Source: Pseudomonas sp. SG20056 (GTDB taxonomy: Bacteria > Pseudomonadota > Gammaproteobacteria > Pseudomonadales > Pseudomonadaceae). From it: 64,000 bases of DNA. A program made the position numbers and the translations under genes. The notes under the pieces were generated by a model that made no database searches, was not told where the DNA came from, and saw only the letters and a program-made list of their open reading frames with translations. Below, one piece after another: positions 8,378-16,762 of this stretch (position 1 is its first letter; each line of letters starts with the position of its first letter). The stretch lies in NCBI RefSeq assembly GCF_031764535.1, contig NZ_CP134499.1, positions 1,860,001 through 1,924,000 on the forward strand, in the 5' to 3' direction.

Positions 8378-9168
8378 GACTTGTCCTTATTCAGGCGGTT
8401 AGCCGCCCAGGTCATCAGCAGCACGAACATGAAGTAGGAAATCACCAACGCGCTGGTGAAGTGACCGCTGTCGTTGCGCATGTTGTAGAGGTACACCTGC
8501 AGGGTTTCATAGCGGCTGCCGACCAGCAGGTTGGCGAACACAAACTCACCAAACAGGAAGCTGAAGGAGAGAAACACCGAGACCATCAAGCCCTTGCGCA
8601 GATTAGGCAACACCACCATAAAGGCCGCGCGCCAGGTGCTGGCACCGAGCAGGTGGGCGGCGTCCATCAGGTCGCGCAGGTTGATCGCCTGCAGGTTGTT
8701 ACTGATGGCTCGGTACATAAACGGCAGGGCGATGGTGAAGAAGCAGCCAATCAGAATCCACGGCGTACCGAGGATTGGCAGCGGGCCGCCAGCGAACAGC
8801 TGCATCAGGCCGACTGAGGACACCACCGGCGGGATGGCGAACGGCAGCAGGATCAGCACGTTCATTACCGCATCGAGCTTGGGGAAGTGATAACTGACCA
8901 CAAACAGCAGCGGCAGAATCAGCACCAGCGACAGCGCAAGCGCGGCCAGGCAGACCAGCAACGAGCGGCCAAACGCGGCGAGAAAGCGTGCATCGCTCCA
9001 CAGTGCCAGGTACCACTTGAAGGTCAGCCCGCTGGGCAGCACGCTGGCCGACCAACTGGTGGAGAACGAGTAGAGCAGGGTGCCGAGCAGCGGCAGCAAA
9101 AGGATCAGCAGCAGGCTGTAGACCACCAGCTGGTGGAACAGCGGCGAGCGTTTTTCAGCGTGGGACAT
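8374..9168 (-). CDS. ABC transporter permease 2
   Basis: This 264-residue inner-membrane protein has about six membrane helices. The binding-protein-dependent permease (EAA) loop is visible as DLMDAAHLLGASTWRAAFMV followed by VLPNLRKGL. The family moves the ligand across the inner membrane with a partner permease and an ATPase. The gene overlaps both its partner permease (14 bases) and the ATPase (four bases), which suggests translational coupling. Confidence 0.88.
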   Translation of the reverse strand: MSHAEKRSPLFHQLVVYSLLLILLLPLLGTLLYSFSTSWSASVLPSGLTFKWYLALWSDARFLAAFGRSLLVCLAALALSLVLILPLLFVVSYHFPKLDAVMNVLILLPFAIPPVVSSVGLMQLFAGGPLPILGTPWILIGCFFTIALPFMYRAISNNLQAINLRDLMDAAHLLGASTWRAAFMVVLPNLRKGLMVSVFLSFSFLFGEFVFANLLVGSRYETLQVYLYNMRNDSGHFTSALVISYFMFVLLMTWAANRLNKDKS

Positions 9169-9997
9169 GGTAGCTCCGGCGCAGCAGCCATTGGTGGACG
9201 ATGGTGATCAGGGTCATCAGGCCAACCAGAATCATCGCCAGGGCACTGGCCATATTCGGGTCGAGGAAGATGTCGCCGGAAACCATGGCGGCAATCCGAA
9301 TCGGCAGGATATTGAAGTTGCCAGTGGTCAGCGCATACACCGTGGCGTAAGCGCCGAGTGCGTTGGCCAGCAGAATCACGAAGGTGCCGAGCAGCGCGGG
9401 GGTCAGGACGGGCAAGCCGATATGCCGCCAGAACTGCCAGTTGCTCGCGCCGAGCAATTCAGCCGATTCGCGCCAGTCTTCACGCAAGGCGTCGAAGGCT
9501 GGGTAGAGCAGCAGCACACCCAGGGGAATCTGGAAGTAGGTGTACAACACGATCAGGCCGGTTTTCGAGTAGAGGTTGAAATCCTCGATGATCCCCGCCT
9601 GCTTGAGCAGGATGGTCAGTGCGCCGTTAAACCCCAACAGGATGATAAAGGCGAAGGCCAGCGGCACCCCGGAGAAGTTGCTGGTCATGTTGGAAAACGC
9701 CATGACGAAGTCGCGCAGCTTGCTGTCGACTTGCCGCAGCGAGTAGCTGCCGAGAATGGCAATGCTGATGCCGATCAGGCTCGACCAGAACGCCACTTCC
9801 AGGCTGTGACGCATCGCCTGGCGGTAGAACGGTGAGGAGAAGGCCTGCTGGAAATTGCCCAGGCCCCAGCCTTCAGCGGTGTGCAGGCTGTTGCTGGCCA
9901 CCCAGAGCAGCGGGGCGATCTGAAAGGCGATAAAGAACAGGGCAAAAGGCAGCAGGCACAGCAGCGCCAGCCATTTGCCGCGCAGGGCAGACATCAT
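9155..9997 (-). CDS. ABC transporter permease 1
   Basis: This is a permease of about 280 residues with six predicted helices and an EAA-type loop (ESAELLGASNWQFWRHIGLP). The longer frame reaching 10063 is inside the preceding gene. The double ATG at 9992-9997 overlaps the stop of the hydrolase gene and begins MMSALRGKWLALLCLLPFAL, a natural first helix. It pairs with the next gene to form the transmembrane part of the importer. Confidence 0.86.
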   Translation of the reverse strand: MMSALRGKWLALLCLLPFALFFIAFQIAPLLWVASNSLHTAEGWGLGNFQQAFSSPFYRQAMRHSLEVAFWSSLIGISIAILGSYSLRQVDSKLRDFVMAFSNMTSNFSGVPLAFAFIILLGFNGALTILLKQAGIIEDFNLYSKTGLIVLYTYFQIPLGVLLLYPAFDALREDWRESAELLGASNWQFWRHIGLPVLTPALLGTFVILLANALGAYATVYALTTGNFNILPIRIAAMVSGDIFLDPNMASALAMILVGLMTLITIVHQWLLRRSYHVPR

Positions 9998-10800
9998 GCG
10001 AGAAGCTCCCGGCAGACAGGTTTGTCGTGGGCCACGCCGAGCAGCTCGCAGACCGTGCCACACAACTCCAGCTGTTTCGGCTGGGCGTTGGGGTTGAGGC
10101 TGAAGGCGCTGCCAAGTACCAGCAGCGGTACTTCGCGTTCTTCCGGCAGCAAGCCGTTGTGGCTGCGATCGTTGTTCATGCCGTGGTCGGCGGTCACCAG
10201 AATCTGGTAGCCGGCATCGAGCCAGGGCTGAATATATTCGGCCAACAACACATCGGCCATGCGCGCGCTGTTACGGTACTGCGCGCTGTCGAGGCCGTGC
10301 TTGTGGCCGGCGTCGTCGATATTCATCGGATGCACCAGCAGTAGGTTGGGCGTATGGCGCAGGCGCAGGCTTTCCGCGTCGGCAAACAGGTGCGAATCCG
10401 GGTAATGATCGGCGTAGTAGAAGTGGCCGTACTGAATCGGCAGGTTGGCGTCTGTCGTGTGACGGTCGCGCGCCGCTTGGAATGGCGAGCGGTTATACAG
10501 CTCGCTGACCCAGTGATAGGCCGCCGCAGCGGTAATCAGCCCAGCGTCGCGGGCGTAGTGGAACATGCTGCGCTGGGTCGACAGGCGCGAGACATCGTTA
10601 TTGACGATGCCGCTGTCGATGGGCGCAATACCGGTCAGAATCGCTTCATACAGCGGGCGTGACAGGGCCGGGAGTTCACAGTCGAGCTTGTACAGCGCGG
10701 CGCGTCCAGCCTGGCAGTAAGCCTGCAGATGCCCCAGCGCGTGCTGAGCCACCTGATAGCTCAAGCCATCCAGAACCACGAGGATGACGTTGTGCGACAT
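9994..10800 (-). CDS. Alkaline-phosphatase-superfamily hydrolase (phosphodiesterase / phosphonoacetate-hydrolase-like)
   Basis: This 268-residue protein has the metal-site pattern of the nucleotide pyrophosphatase/phosphodiesterase group. An N-terminal Asp lies in ILVVLDGLSY, a nucleophile region in CELPALSRPLYEAILTG, then NIDDAGHKHG, VTADHGMNND and a late His in SHNG. There is no signal peptide, so it works in the cytoplasm on an already imported substrate. The frame continues 30 codons upstream, but the ATG at 10800 starts the conserved core. It sits between the binding protein and the permeases, which points to a phosphodiester or phosphonate as the transported compound. Which bond it cuts is not visible. 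Confidence 0.78.
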   Translation of the reverse strand: MSHNVILVVLDGLSYQVAQHALGHLQAYCQAGRAALYKLDCELPALSRPLYEAILTGIAPIDSGIVNNDVSRLSTQRSMFHYARDAGLITAAAAYHWVSELYNRSPFQAARDRHTTDANLPIQYGHFYYADHYPDSHLFADAESLRLRHTPNLLLVHPMNIDDAGHKHGLDSAQYRNSARMADVLLAEYIQPWLDAGYQILVTADHGMNNDRSHNGLLPEEREVPLLVLGSAFSLNPNAQPKQLELCGTVCELLGVAHDKPVCRELLA

Positions 10801-10856
10801 GATTGAAAGCCTTAGCAACCGAATCGGCCCCGGAGTGTATCCGGGGCCAGATTGCA

Positions 10857-11915
10857 TTAGTTCATATTGATGATGACGTGTTCCTGCCACAGGCGCGGCA
10901 GTGCTTTGGAAGTGGCTTCCCAGGCTGCAGCATCCTTGATCGGCTGAACCTTGGCGTATTGCTCCTGCGGCAGCAGCTTGGCTTGTACTTCGGCTGGCAG
11001 GGTCAGGTGCTCGGCACGGATAGGCCGGGCGTTGCCTTTTGCCAGGTTGATCTGGCCGGCGTCGCTCAAGATGTACTCACGCGCCAGTTTGGCCGCGTTG
11101 GGGTTTTTCGCCCACTTGTTGATGATGGTGCTGTAGCCGGAAATCACCGAACCATCGGAAGGAATCAGTACTTCGAAGCGGCTTGGGTCGATCTGGTCGC
11201 GGTAGCTCAGGCCGTTGAAGTCCCATACCACGCCCACTTCCACTTCGCCTTTTTCCAGGGTCTGGATGGTTGGGTTGGCCAGCGACAGACGGCCTTGTTT
11301 GGCCAGCTCGCCGTAGAAATCCAGCGCCGGTTGCACGTTGCTTTCATTACCGCCCATGGCGATGGCGGCAGCCAGTACACCGTTTACGGCTTGTGCGGCG
11401 GTGCTGACATCACCGGCAGAAACTTTGTAGGTGCCCTTTTTCAGGTCAGCCCAAGAGCGCGGGATATCCTTGACCAGCTGCTTGTTGACGATAAAGGCGA
11501 TGGAGCCGGTGTAGGCGAGCATCCAGTGGCCGTCAGCGTCCTTGGCCCAGGTTGGAATCTGTTCCCAGGTGCTTGGCTTGTAGGGTTGGGTAACACCCTG
11601 CTGCACGGCGATGGGGCCAAAGGCTGCGCCTACGTCGCCGATATCGGCGGTGGCGTTGTCTTTTTCAGCGGCGAACTTGGCAATTTCCTGGGCCGAGCTC
11701 ATGTCGGTATCCATATGCTTCAAGCCATACAGTTTGTTCAGGTCGGCCCAGGTGTCTTTCCAGTTGGCCCAGCTATCCGGCATGCCCACACTGTTCACCG
11801 CGCCTTCAGCGCGCGCGGCCTTTTCCAGTGCTTGCAAATCCGTTTCAGCAGCCATGGCCGAGGTGGCCAGGGCGATGGCTGAGCCCATCAGTGAAGCCAG
11901 CAGCAGTTGTTTCAT
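10857..11915 (-). CDS. ABC transporter periplasmic substrate-binding protein
   Basis: This 352-residue protein starts with a signal peptide (MKQLLLASLMGSAIALATSA, cleavage near AMA-AET). It then has the fold pattern of the Fe3+/spermidine/2-aminoethylphosphonate binding family: TADIGDVGAAFGPIAV, TGSIAFIVNKQLV, and VGVVWDFNGLSYRDQ. AAGGAGT lies before the ATG. It is the first gene of the operon and faces the GntR/UTRA gene. Family membership alone leaves iron, polyamines or phosphonates open; the two phosphohydrolases in the operon favour an organophosphorus ligand. Confidence 0.87.
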   Translation of the reverse strand: MKQLLLASLMGSAIALATSAMAAETDLQALEKAARAEGAVNSVGMPDSWANWKDTWADLNKLYGLKHMDTDMSSAQEIAKFAAEKDNATADIGDVGAAFGPIAVQQGVTQPYKPSTWEQIPTWAKDADGHWMLAYTGSIAFIVNKQLVKDIPRSWADLKKGTYKVSAGDVSTAAQAVNGVLAAAIAMGGNESNVQPALDFYGELAKQGRLSLANPTIQTLEKGEVEVGVVWDFNGLSYRDQIDPSRFEVLIPSDGSVISGYSTIINKWAKNPNAAKLAREYILSDAGQINLAKGNARPIRAEHLTLPAEVQAKLLPQEQYAKVQPIKDAAAWEATSKALPRLWQEHVIINMN

Positions 11916-11957
11916 TGGAAACTCCTTTGCGATTGAAGTGCGTGCAGTGAAAAGTTC

Positions 11958-11969
11958 TGGTCTAGATCA
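11958..11969. promoter_or_regulatory. Putative UTRA-regulator operator 1
   Basis: TGGTCTAGATCA is a one-mismatch palindrome 43 bases before the binding-protein ATG. It closely resembles the TGGTCTAGACCA or TGGTATAGACCA operators known for GntR/HutC-subfamily regulators such as DasR and PhnF. It is well placed to repress the ABC operon. Confidence 0.6.
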
Positions 11970-12230
11970 GCAAGACCCAGGCCAATTTAGGCTTGTTAAA
12001 TGACAGTTTTATGTACGTTGGTCATTTACCGGCTCGAGCCGGGTTGCACAAACTGGCGCACCACTAGCGTAGACCATGAGCAAATTCAGTCATGTATGGC
12101 CTGCAGCCCAAGTTTTATCAGCTTTTGCTGCTACTGAAAGAAAGTTGTCATGGCGTGGTCATCAAGACTGCTTAAACTTGAAACATGGTTTTTACTGCTG
12201 CACCCACAGGTTGATGCCCCGAAATGGGGC

Positions 12231-12242
12231 TGGACTAGTCCA
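12231..12242. promoter_or_regulatory. Putative UTRA-regulator operator 2
   Basis: TGGACTAGTCCA is a perfect 12-base palindrome immediately before the ribosome-binding site of the GntR gene. Together with the similar element at 11958 it suggests autoregulation. The remaining divergent spacer (11916-12257) holds an inverted repeat AAATGAC/GTCATTT (11998-12004 and 12021-12027) and no gene that I can see. Confidence 0.55.
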
Positions 12243-12257
12243 ATTTTGGAGGTCTTG

Positions 12258-12974
12258 ATGCGCGATGAAGCGCCGCGGGCAGTTACAGCTATATGCCGGG
12301 CATTGGAAGAGCAGATCGAACACGGCCTGTTGCCGTCGGGAAGTCAGTTGCCGGCCGAGCGTAAGCTCAGCGAGGTATTCGATACCACGCGCATTACTCT
12401 GCGCGAGGCGCTGGGCCAGCTGGAGGCTCAGGGGCTGATCTATCGCGAGGAGCGCCGCGGCTGGTTTGTTTCGCCGCCGCGCGTGGCCTATAACCCGCTG
12501 GTGCGCAGCCACTTTCACGCCATGGTCGGCGAGCAGGGCCGGGTGCCGGCCACCGAAGTGCTTAGCGCCAAACTGATTCCGGCCAGCGCCGAGATCTGCC
12601 AGCTACTGGCTTTGCCGGCACTCTCCAGCGTCTACCAGATCCGCCGCGCCCGGCGTATCGATGGCCGTTTGGTGCTGTATGTCGAGCACTACCTCAATCC
12701 GAATTACTTCGCCGGTATTCTGGATTTCGACCTAACCCGCTCGCTGACCGAACTGTATGCCAGCGAATACGACATTCATTACGGCCGAGTGCGCTTCGAT
12801 ATGGTGCCCACGGCGTTGCACAGCGAAGCCGCATCGGCATTGAAAGTAGCGGTGGGCAGCCCGGCGCTGCGCATTGTGCGGATCAACCGCGACCAGCATG
12901 GCCGACTGATTGATTGCGATCTGGAGTTCTGGCGCCACGACGCTCTGCATGTGAGCGTCGAGGTACCGGAGTGA
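12258..12974 (+). CDS. GntR-family regulator with UTRA domain (HutC subfamily)
   Basis: This 238-residue regulator has an N-terminal winged helix: GLLPSGSQLPAERKLSEVF, then TTRITLREALGQLEAQGLIY. It has a C-terminal UTRA ligand domain (IRRARRIDGRLVLYVEHYLN). The start at 12258 follows GGAGG at a good distance; the frame is open further upstream but covers the operator. UTRA regulators often sense phosphorylated or phosphonate ligands (PhnF, PhnR) or sugars. It is divergent from the ABC operon and probably represses it until the ligand is present. Confidence 0.88.
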   Translation: MRDEAPRAVTAICRALEEQIEHGLLPSGSQLPAERKLSEVFDTTRITLREALGQLEAQGLIYREERRGWFVSPPRVAYNPLVRSHFHAMVGEQGRVPATEVLSAKLIPASAEICQLLALPALSSVYQIRRARRIDGRLVLYVEHYLNPNYFAGILDFDLTRSLTELYASEYDIHYGRVRFDMVPTALHSEAASALKVAVGSPALRIVRINRDQHGRLIDCDLEFWRHDALHVSVEVPE

Positions 12975-12984
12975 CGGTAACAGC

Positions 12985-13017
12985 GTAGGGCGGATGGCGC
13001 TTTTTCATCCACCCTAC
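12985..13017. repeat. REP-like inverted repeat after gntR
   Basis: GTAGGGCGGATG (12985-12996) pairs with CATCCACCCTAC (13006-13017) at 11 of 12 positions around a loop with five T. Similar GTAGGGTGGAT palindromes are scattered between Pseudomonas genes. It lies between convergent genes and may also end transcription. Confidence 0.65.
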
Positions 13018-13045
13018 AATGTCGTGAGCTTTTAGATAATGAGCG

Positions 13046-14335
13046 TCATGGCAGCTCAGCGCTGGCGTAAAACGCCGTCAGCACTTTGACCAGATGCGCC
13101 AGGTCATGGCTGCCGGCCAGTTCGCGGATCGAGTGCATGGCGAAGGTCGGCAGGCCGATGTCCACGGTGCGTACGCCCAGCTGGCTGGCGGTGATCGGGC
13201 CGATGGTCGAGCCGCAGCCCATGTCGCTGCGAGTGACGAAGCTCTGCACAGGCACTTCATTTTCCAGGCACAGGTGACGGAAAAATCCGGCGGTTTCGCT
13301 GTTGGTGGCGTAGCGCTGGTTGCTGTTGATTTTGATCACTGGCCCGGCGTTGAGCTTGGGGCCGTGGTTGGCGTCATGCTTGTCGGCGTAGTTGGGGTGT
13401 ACGCCGTGGGCGTTGTCCGCCGAGACCAGCAGCGAGCGTTGGATGGTGCGCACAAAGGCATCACCGTCCGGCAGCACGCGACGCAGCACCTGTTCGAGCA
13501 TCGGGCCGTCGGCGCCGCAGGCCGAGCATGAGCCGACTTCCTCGTGGTCGGTGCAGACCAATACGCAGCTTTCTTCATCCGGTGCAGCCAGCAACGCCTG
13601 CAGCCCGGCGTAGCAGGACAGCAGGTTGTCCAGTCGCGCACCTGCAATAAAGTCGTTGTTCAGACCAATCACTGCCGCGCTCTGGGTGTCGTAGAAGCTC
13701 AGCTCGTAATCGAGCACCGCATCGGCGCTGAAGTCGTGTTCGCGGGCCAGTTGATCGGTGATCAGTGCGCGAAAGTCGGCCGGCTCATCGCCGGATATCT
13801 GCGCGAGGATTGGCGGCAGCTCGATCTGCTGGTTGATCGCCCAGCCCTGGTTGGCTTCACGGTTGAGGTGGATAGCCAGGTTGGGAATGACCGCAATCGG
13901 GCTTTGAAAATCGATCAGCTGGCTTTCCACCTTACCGTCGCGGCGGTAGGTGACTCGGCCGGCCAGCGACAGGTCGCGGTCGAACCAGGGCGCCAGCAGC
14001 GCGCCGCCGTAGACCTCAACGCCAAGTTGGAAAAAACCCTGTTGCTGCAGCTCCGGCTGCGGTTTGACCCGCAGGCACGGGCTGTCGGTGTGCGCACCGA
14101 CCAGGCGGATACCGCCTTCCAGCGGCGCGCGCTTGCCCAGTTTGAAGGCGATGATCGAGGAATCGTTGCGCGTGACGTAATAGCGACCGCCGGCCTCAGT
14201 GTGCCAGCTGGCGCGCTCATCCAGGTGCTGAAAACCGGCCGCTTCGAGGCGCTGAGCCAGGCTGGCGGTGGCATGAAAAGGGGTAGGCGAGGCCTTGAGG
14301 AACTCGATCAGGCCTTGGTTCAAATCTTCGCGCAT
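13046..14335 (-). CDS. apeB: M18 family aminopeptidase
   Basis: This 429-residue protein has the length and metal-binding motifs of M18 (aspartyl) aminopeptidases: [52 protein letters not shown] and a late [20 protein letters not shown]. These zinc enzymes remove N-terminal, often acidic, residues from peptides in the cytoplasm. It forms a same-strand pair with the phosphopantetheinyl transferase but is downstream of it, after a 72-base gap, so co-transcription is possible. The ATG is preceded by a weak ribosome-binding site. Confidence 0.93.
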   Translation of the reverse strand: MREDLNQGLIEFLKASPTPFHATASLAQRLEAAGFQHLDERASWHTEAGGRYYVTRNDSSIIAFKLGKRAPLEGGIRLVGAHTDSPCLRVKPQPELQQQGFFQLGVEVYGGALLAPWFDRDLSLAGRVTYRRDGKVESQLIDFQSPIAVIPNLAIHLNREANQGWAINQQIELPPILAQISGDEPADFRALITDQLAREHDFSADAVLDYELSFYDTQSAAVIGLNNDFIAGARLDNLLSCYAGLQALLAAPDEESCVLVCTDHEEVGSCSACGADGPMLEQVLRRVLPDGDAFVRTIQRSLLVSADNAHGVHPNYADKHDANHGPKLNAGPVIKINSNQRYATNSETAGFFRHLCLENEVPVQSFVTRSDMGCGSTIGPITASQLGVRTVDIGLPTFAMHSIRELAGSHDLAHLVKVLTAFYASAELP

Positions 14336-14407
14336 AGGGCACTCCAGACGGCAATCGGCCGAGTTTAGCGGATTTGCCTGGCGCTTTGGGCTGCCGCGCT
14401 CGACAGA

Positions 14408-15118
14408 TCAGCGCGGGATGCTGATCAGGCTGAGCAGATAACCGTCGAACTCGGCAAATTGGCCTTGCAGCTCGCTGCCAGCGGGCCAGTCTGCATGCAG
14501 GTCAATCAGCAGGCGCATACACACTTTATTGTCGGCGTCGACGTTGAGCAGTTCGGCATCCTGAAAATAGAAGTGGCGCAACACTTGCGGATAAAGCGCT
14601 TTGAACAGGCTTTCCTTGAGCGAGAAGGTCAGGCTGATGCGTTGCGCGCGCTGCTCGCTCGGCAAGGCTTCCAGGCGGAACAGCTCGGCTGGAGTGAGGA
14701 TCTCCCCAGCCAGGCGTTCGGCGCGGCTGGCCGGCATGATCTGCTCGATATCCAGACCCAGGCCGCGCCAATCCGTGCTGTTGCCCACCACTGCGCCGGC
14801 CCAGCCGCTGCCGTGGGTGATGGAGCCGACCGTACCGATTGGCCACTGCGGCGCGCGATCTTCACCAGAAGTGGGAACCGCTGCTGTACCGGTCACACGT
14901 AGCAAAGCCTCACGCGCACACAGGCGTCCGGCAAGGTATTCAGCCTGGCGTTTGGCTACCCCGCGCACCGGTTCGATGGCGCAGCGGCTGAAGTCCGCTA
15001 TATCCAGAAGCTCTGGAGTAAAGAGGGCGCTGATCAGCTGCACCGCCGGCAGCTTGTGCGGCAACGGCCAGTGGTCATTCAGCGGGCTGCAGCAGGATGG
15101 CAAGTAGGCTGTATTCAT
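14408..15118 (-). CDS. pcpS: 4'-phosphopantetheinyl transferase, EntD/PcpS type
   Basis: This 236-residue Sfp-group enzyme has the Mg2+ motif GLGLDIEQIM and the CoA-binding motif FSLKESLFKALYP. The preceding YLAGRLCAREALLRV and WPIGTVGSITHGSGW are typical of EntD-like members. The enzyme transfers the phosphopantetheine arm from CoA to carrier proteins. In P. aeruginosa a single enzyme of this type, PcpS, serves fatty-acid and siderophore synthesis, and this is the likely counterpart. The start is the ATG at 15118. Confidence 0.86.
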   Translation of the reverse strand: MNTAYLPSCCSPLNDHWPLPHKLPAVQLISALFTPELLDIADFSRCAIEPVRGVAKRQAEYLAGRLCAREALLRVTGTAAVPTSGEDRAPQWPIGTVGSITHGSGWAGAVVGNSTDWRGLGLDIEQIMPASRAERLAGEILTPAELFRLEALPSEQRAQRISLTFSLKESLFKALYPQVLRHFYFQDAELLNVDADNKVCMRLLIDLHADWPAGSELQGQFAEFDGYLLSLISIPR

Positions 15119-15189
15119 TGGCCTATTTTGCCGCGCGGCGGTTTGTACGGCCAGCCGGCGCGGGCGTTTACATTTCTTTGCAAAGCCGC

Positions 15190-15346
15190 AACAAAGCTAA
15201 ACGGAGTTGCCGAGGCTTTTTTGCCACACTGCGGCATGCGTTTCTTCGGGGACGCAGGTGAGGTTGTAGCTGGCGCAGGCGTGAGGCTTGTTCCGGCATT
15301 TCTCTGAGAATGAGTACGGGAGCCCGTTTGGGCTCCCGTTTTTTTT
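15190..15346 (+). ncRNA. Candidate small RNA with its own terminator
   Basis: No gene on the plus strand explains the strong terminator at 15316-15346: both neighbours are on the minus strand, and the T run is on the plus strand only. The 200 bases before it contain a stable small hairpin (TGCGT...ACGCA near 15237-15256) and an AT-richer stretch near 15167-15200 that could hold a promoter. A 23-codon frame starting at 15236 has no ribosome-binding site. The 5' end is a guess. A short leader peptide mRNA is the alternative. Confidence 0.4.
15316..15346 (+). terminator. Strong rho-independent terminator without an upstream plus-strand gene
   Basis: ACGGGAGCCC (15316-15325) pairs with GGGCTCCCGT (15330-15339), followed by eight T. 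Directionality is plus strand. Confidence 0.88.
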
Positions 15347-15412
15347 GCAGGCTATCCCTGGCCGCCACCCTGCGAGCCGTCGCGCTGCCTGTCTAACGCT
15401 CCAAACCCTGTG

Positions 15413-16411
15413 CTATTTGCCCACCAGGCTTAAACGTCTGCTGCCTGGTATCCGGCCGCGCGCGGCAATGATGCTGCGATCCAGATCGCCCTTGAGGGTT
15501 TCGAACAGGTCGCGGGTGAACACGCGGTTGCCGATGTACCAGGAGTGGTCTTCGCTGCCGAGAAAGCCCTGTGGCTGATCGCGGGCCTGCATGGCTTTAT
15601 CGCTGAGCAGCAGCTGATGGTAAGCGGTGCAGTCGACATCGGCTGTCGAGTCCGGTGCGTTGTCCGGCAAGCCCACCCGGCCTGCGCGTGGTGCCACGCC
15701 GGCGCGTTTGACGTTGGAGAGTTTCAGCACGCTGTCGCCAAAGCTGAAGTAGTTGGTCAGGCGCGTGCAGTGGCGGTAAAGCGAGTCGCTGCTGGCATGG
15801 CCCTGGCTCAACGATGAGGCCGAGACATCGGAGCCGATAAAGCACAGCTGGCTGATCATCCAGCTGTTGTTTTCCAGCCGTGCATCGTCGGCGTCATCGA
15901 AGGCTTCGCGCACCACATAGGTGCCCATGGAGTGGGCAAGAATGTGCGTGTTTACTGCGCAATCCGGGGTCTGCTTGGCGGCCAGCAGGGCAATTAGGTC
16001 GGTAACCAGCTGCATCGCGCTGAGCTTGGCGTCGTGGCGGTCTTCCAGGTAACCGACGGTCTTGTTGTCGCTGGGCCAGTCGAACGACACCACAACGCCT
16101 TTCCAACCCAGGGCCTTGAGGTCGCTCTGCAACTGGCGATGGCGCTTGAGTACTTCAGGGGCGCTGTTGTTGTAGCCATGCACGTAGACCAGGATGTCGC
16201 CGCGCTCGGCGCCTGTACGCTCATCCGTGCCCCAGATGGCCTCGGCCAGTAACTGTTGCACCCAGGCCTTGACCCAGTTTTCACCCATGCGTCCGTGTTT
16301 GGGGATGGGTTCGCTGGCATCCGCAGGCACCAGCAGCATATGTGAGGGGCCGGGTTCGGCATCGAACGCAGCTTGTTTGACACGGCGGGCGCTGACTACA
16401 AAGTCGTTCAT
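15413..16411 (-). CDS. Alpha/beta hydrolase (DUF900-like)
   Basis: This 332-residue protein has the DUF900-type alpha/beta hydrolase signature: ILVYVHGYNNSAPEVLKRH, VVSFDWPSDNKTVGYLEDR, and a nucleophile elbow in ILAHSMGTYVV with Ser between His and Met. It has no signal peptide and is probably cytoplasmic. The ATG at 16411 has AAGGAGT before it; the longer frame to 16624 has no coding character. The substrate is unknown. A second DUF900-like protein, with a lipoprotein signal, is at 47472-48737. Confidence 0.8.
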   Translation of the reverse strand: MNDFVVSARRVKQAAFDAEPGPSHMLLVPADASEPIPKHGRMGENWVKAWVQQLLAEAIWGTDERTGAERGDILVYVHGYNNSAPEVLKRHRQLQSDLKALGWKGVVVSFDWPSDNKTVGYLEDRHDAKLSAMQLVTDLIALLAAKQTPDCAVNTHILAHSMGTYVVREAFDDADDARLENNSWMISQLCFIGSDVSASSLSQGHASSDSLYRHCTRLTNYFSFGDSVLKLSNVKRAGVAPRAGRVGLPDNAPDSTADVDCTAYHQLLLSDKAMQARDQPQGFLGSEDHSWYIGNRVFTRDLFETLKGDLDRSIIAARGRIPGSRRLSLVGK

Positions 16412-16762
16412 CGCGAGTACTCCTTGTCTGTTGCACAAGTGGCTCCATGCGCTGCGTATACGACCTGGCTGGCGTATCTGAGCCGATAAGGCCCAGTCGG
16501 CTTGCGTGCCGAAATCACTGGGTAGGTGGTGAGAAATGCCAAGCAGGGGGCGCTGTATCGCGGGCTCTGATTGCGCCTTTTCTCGCCTGTTAGTCAGGCT
16601 AGCTTCAGCGCCCAGGTGGAACAAAAAACTGCAGTGGATGGGTGACGAATGGCTTTGACGCTAAGCGGCTGCTCCAGTACGCACAACGGCTATGCACAGC
16701 GCGCAAAACCAGCCCGGCTGGCTGCGTGCTAATCTGCCGGAACGGCCGATTTAGAGCCTTTT
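16412..16762. other. Divergent intergenic region
   Basis: These 351 bases separate the hydrolase and MFS genes, which are transcribed away from each other. I see no ORF with coding character, RNA gene or strong hairpin; it presumably holds the two promoters. Confidence 0.5.

Noticed and set aside
10803..11882. A 359-codon plus-strand frame opposite the binding-protein gene
   Set aside because: The minus-strand frame has a signal peptide and family motifs; this one has none.
15236..15307. A 23-codon frame inside the candidate small RNA
   Set aside because: There is no ribosome-binding site and no conserved feature that I can see, so I kept the RNA call at low confidence instead.
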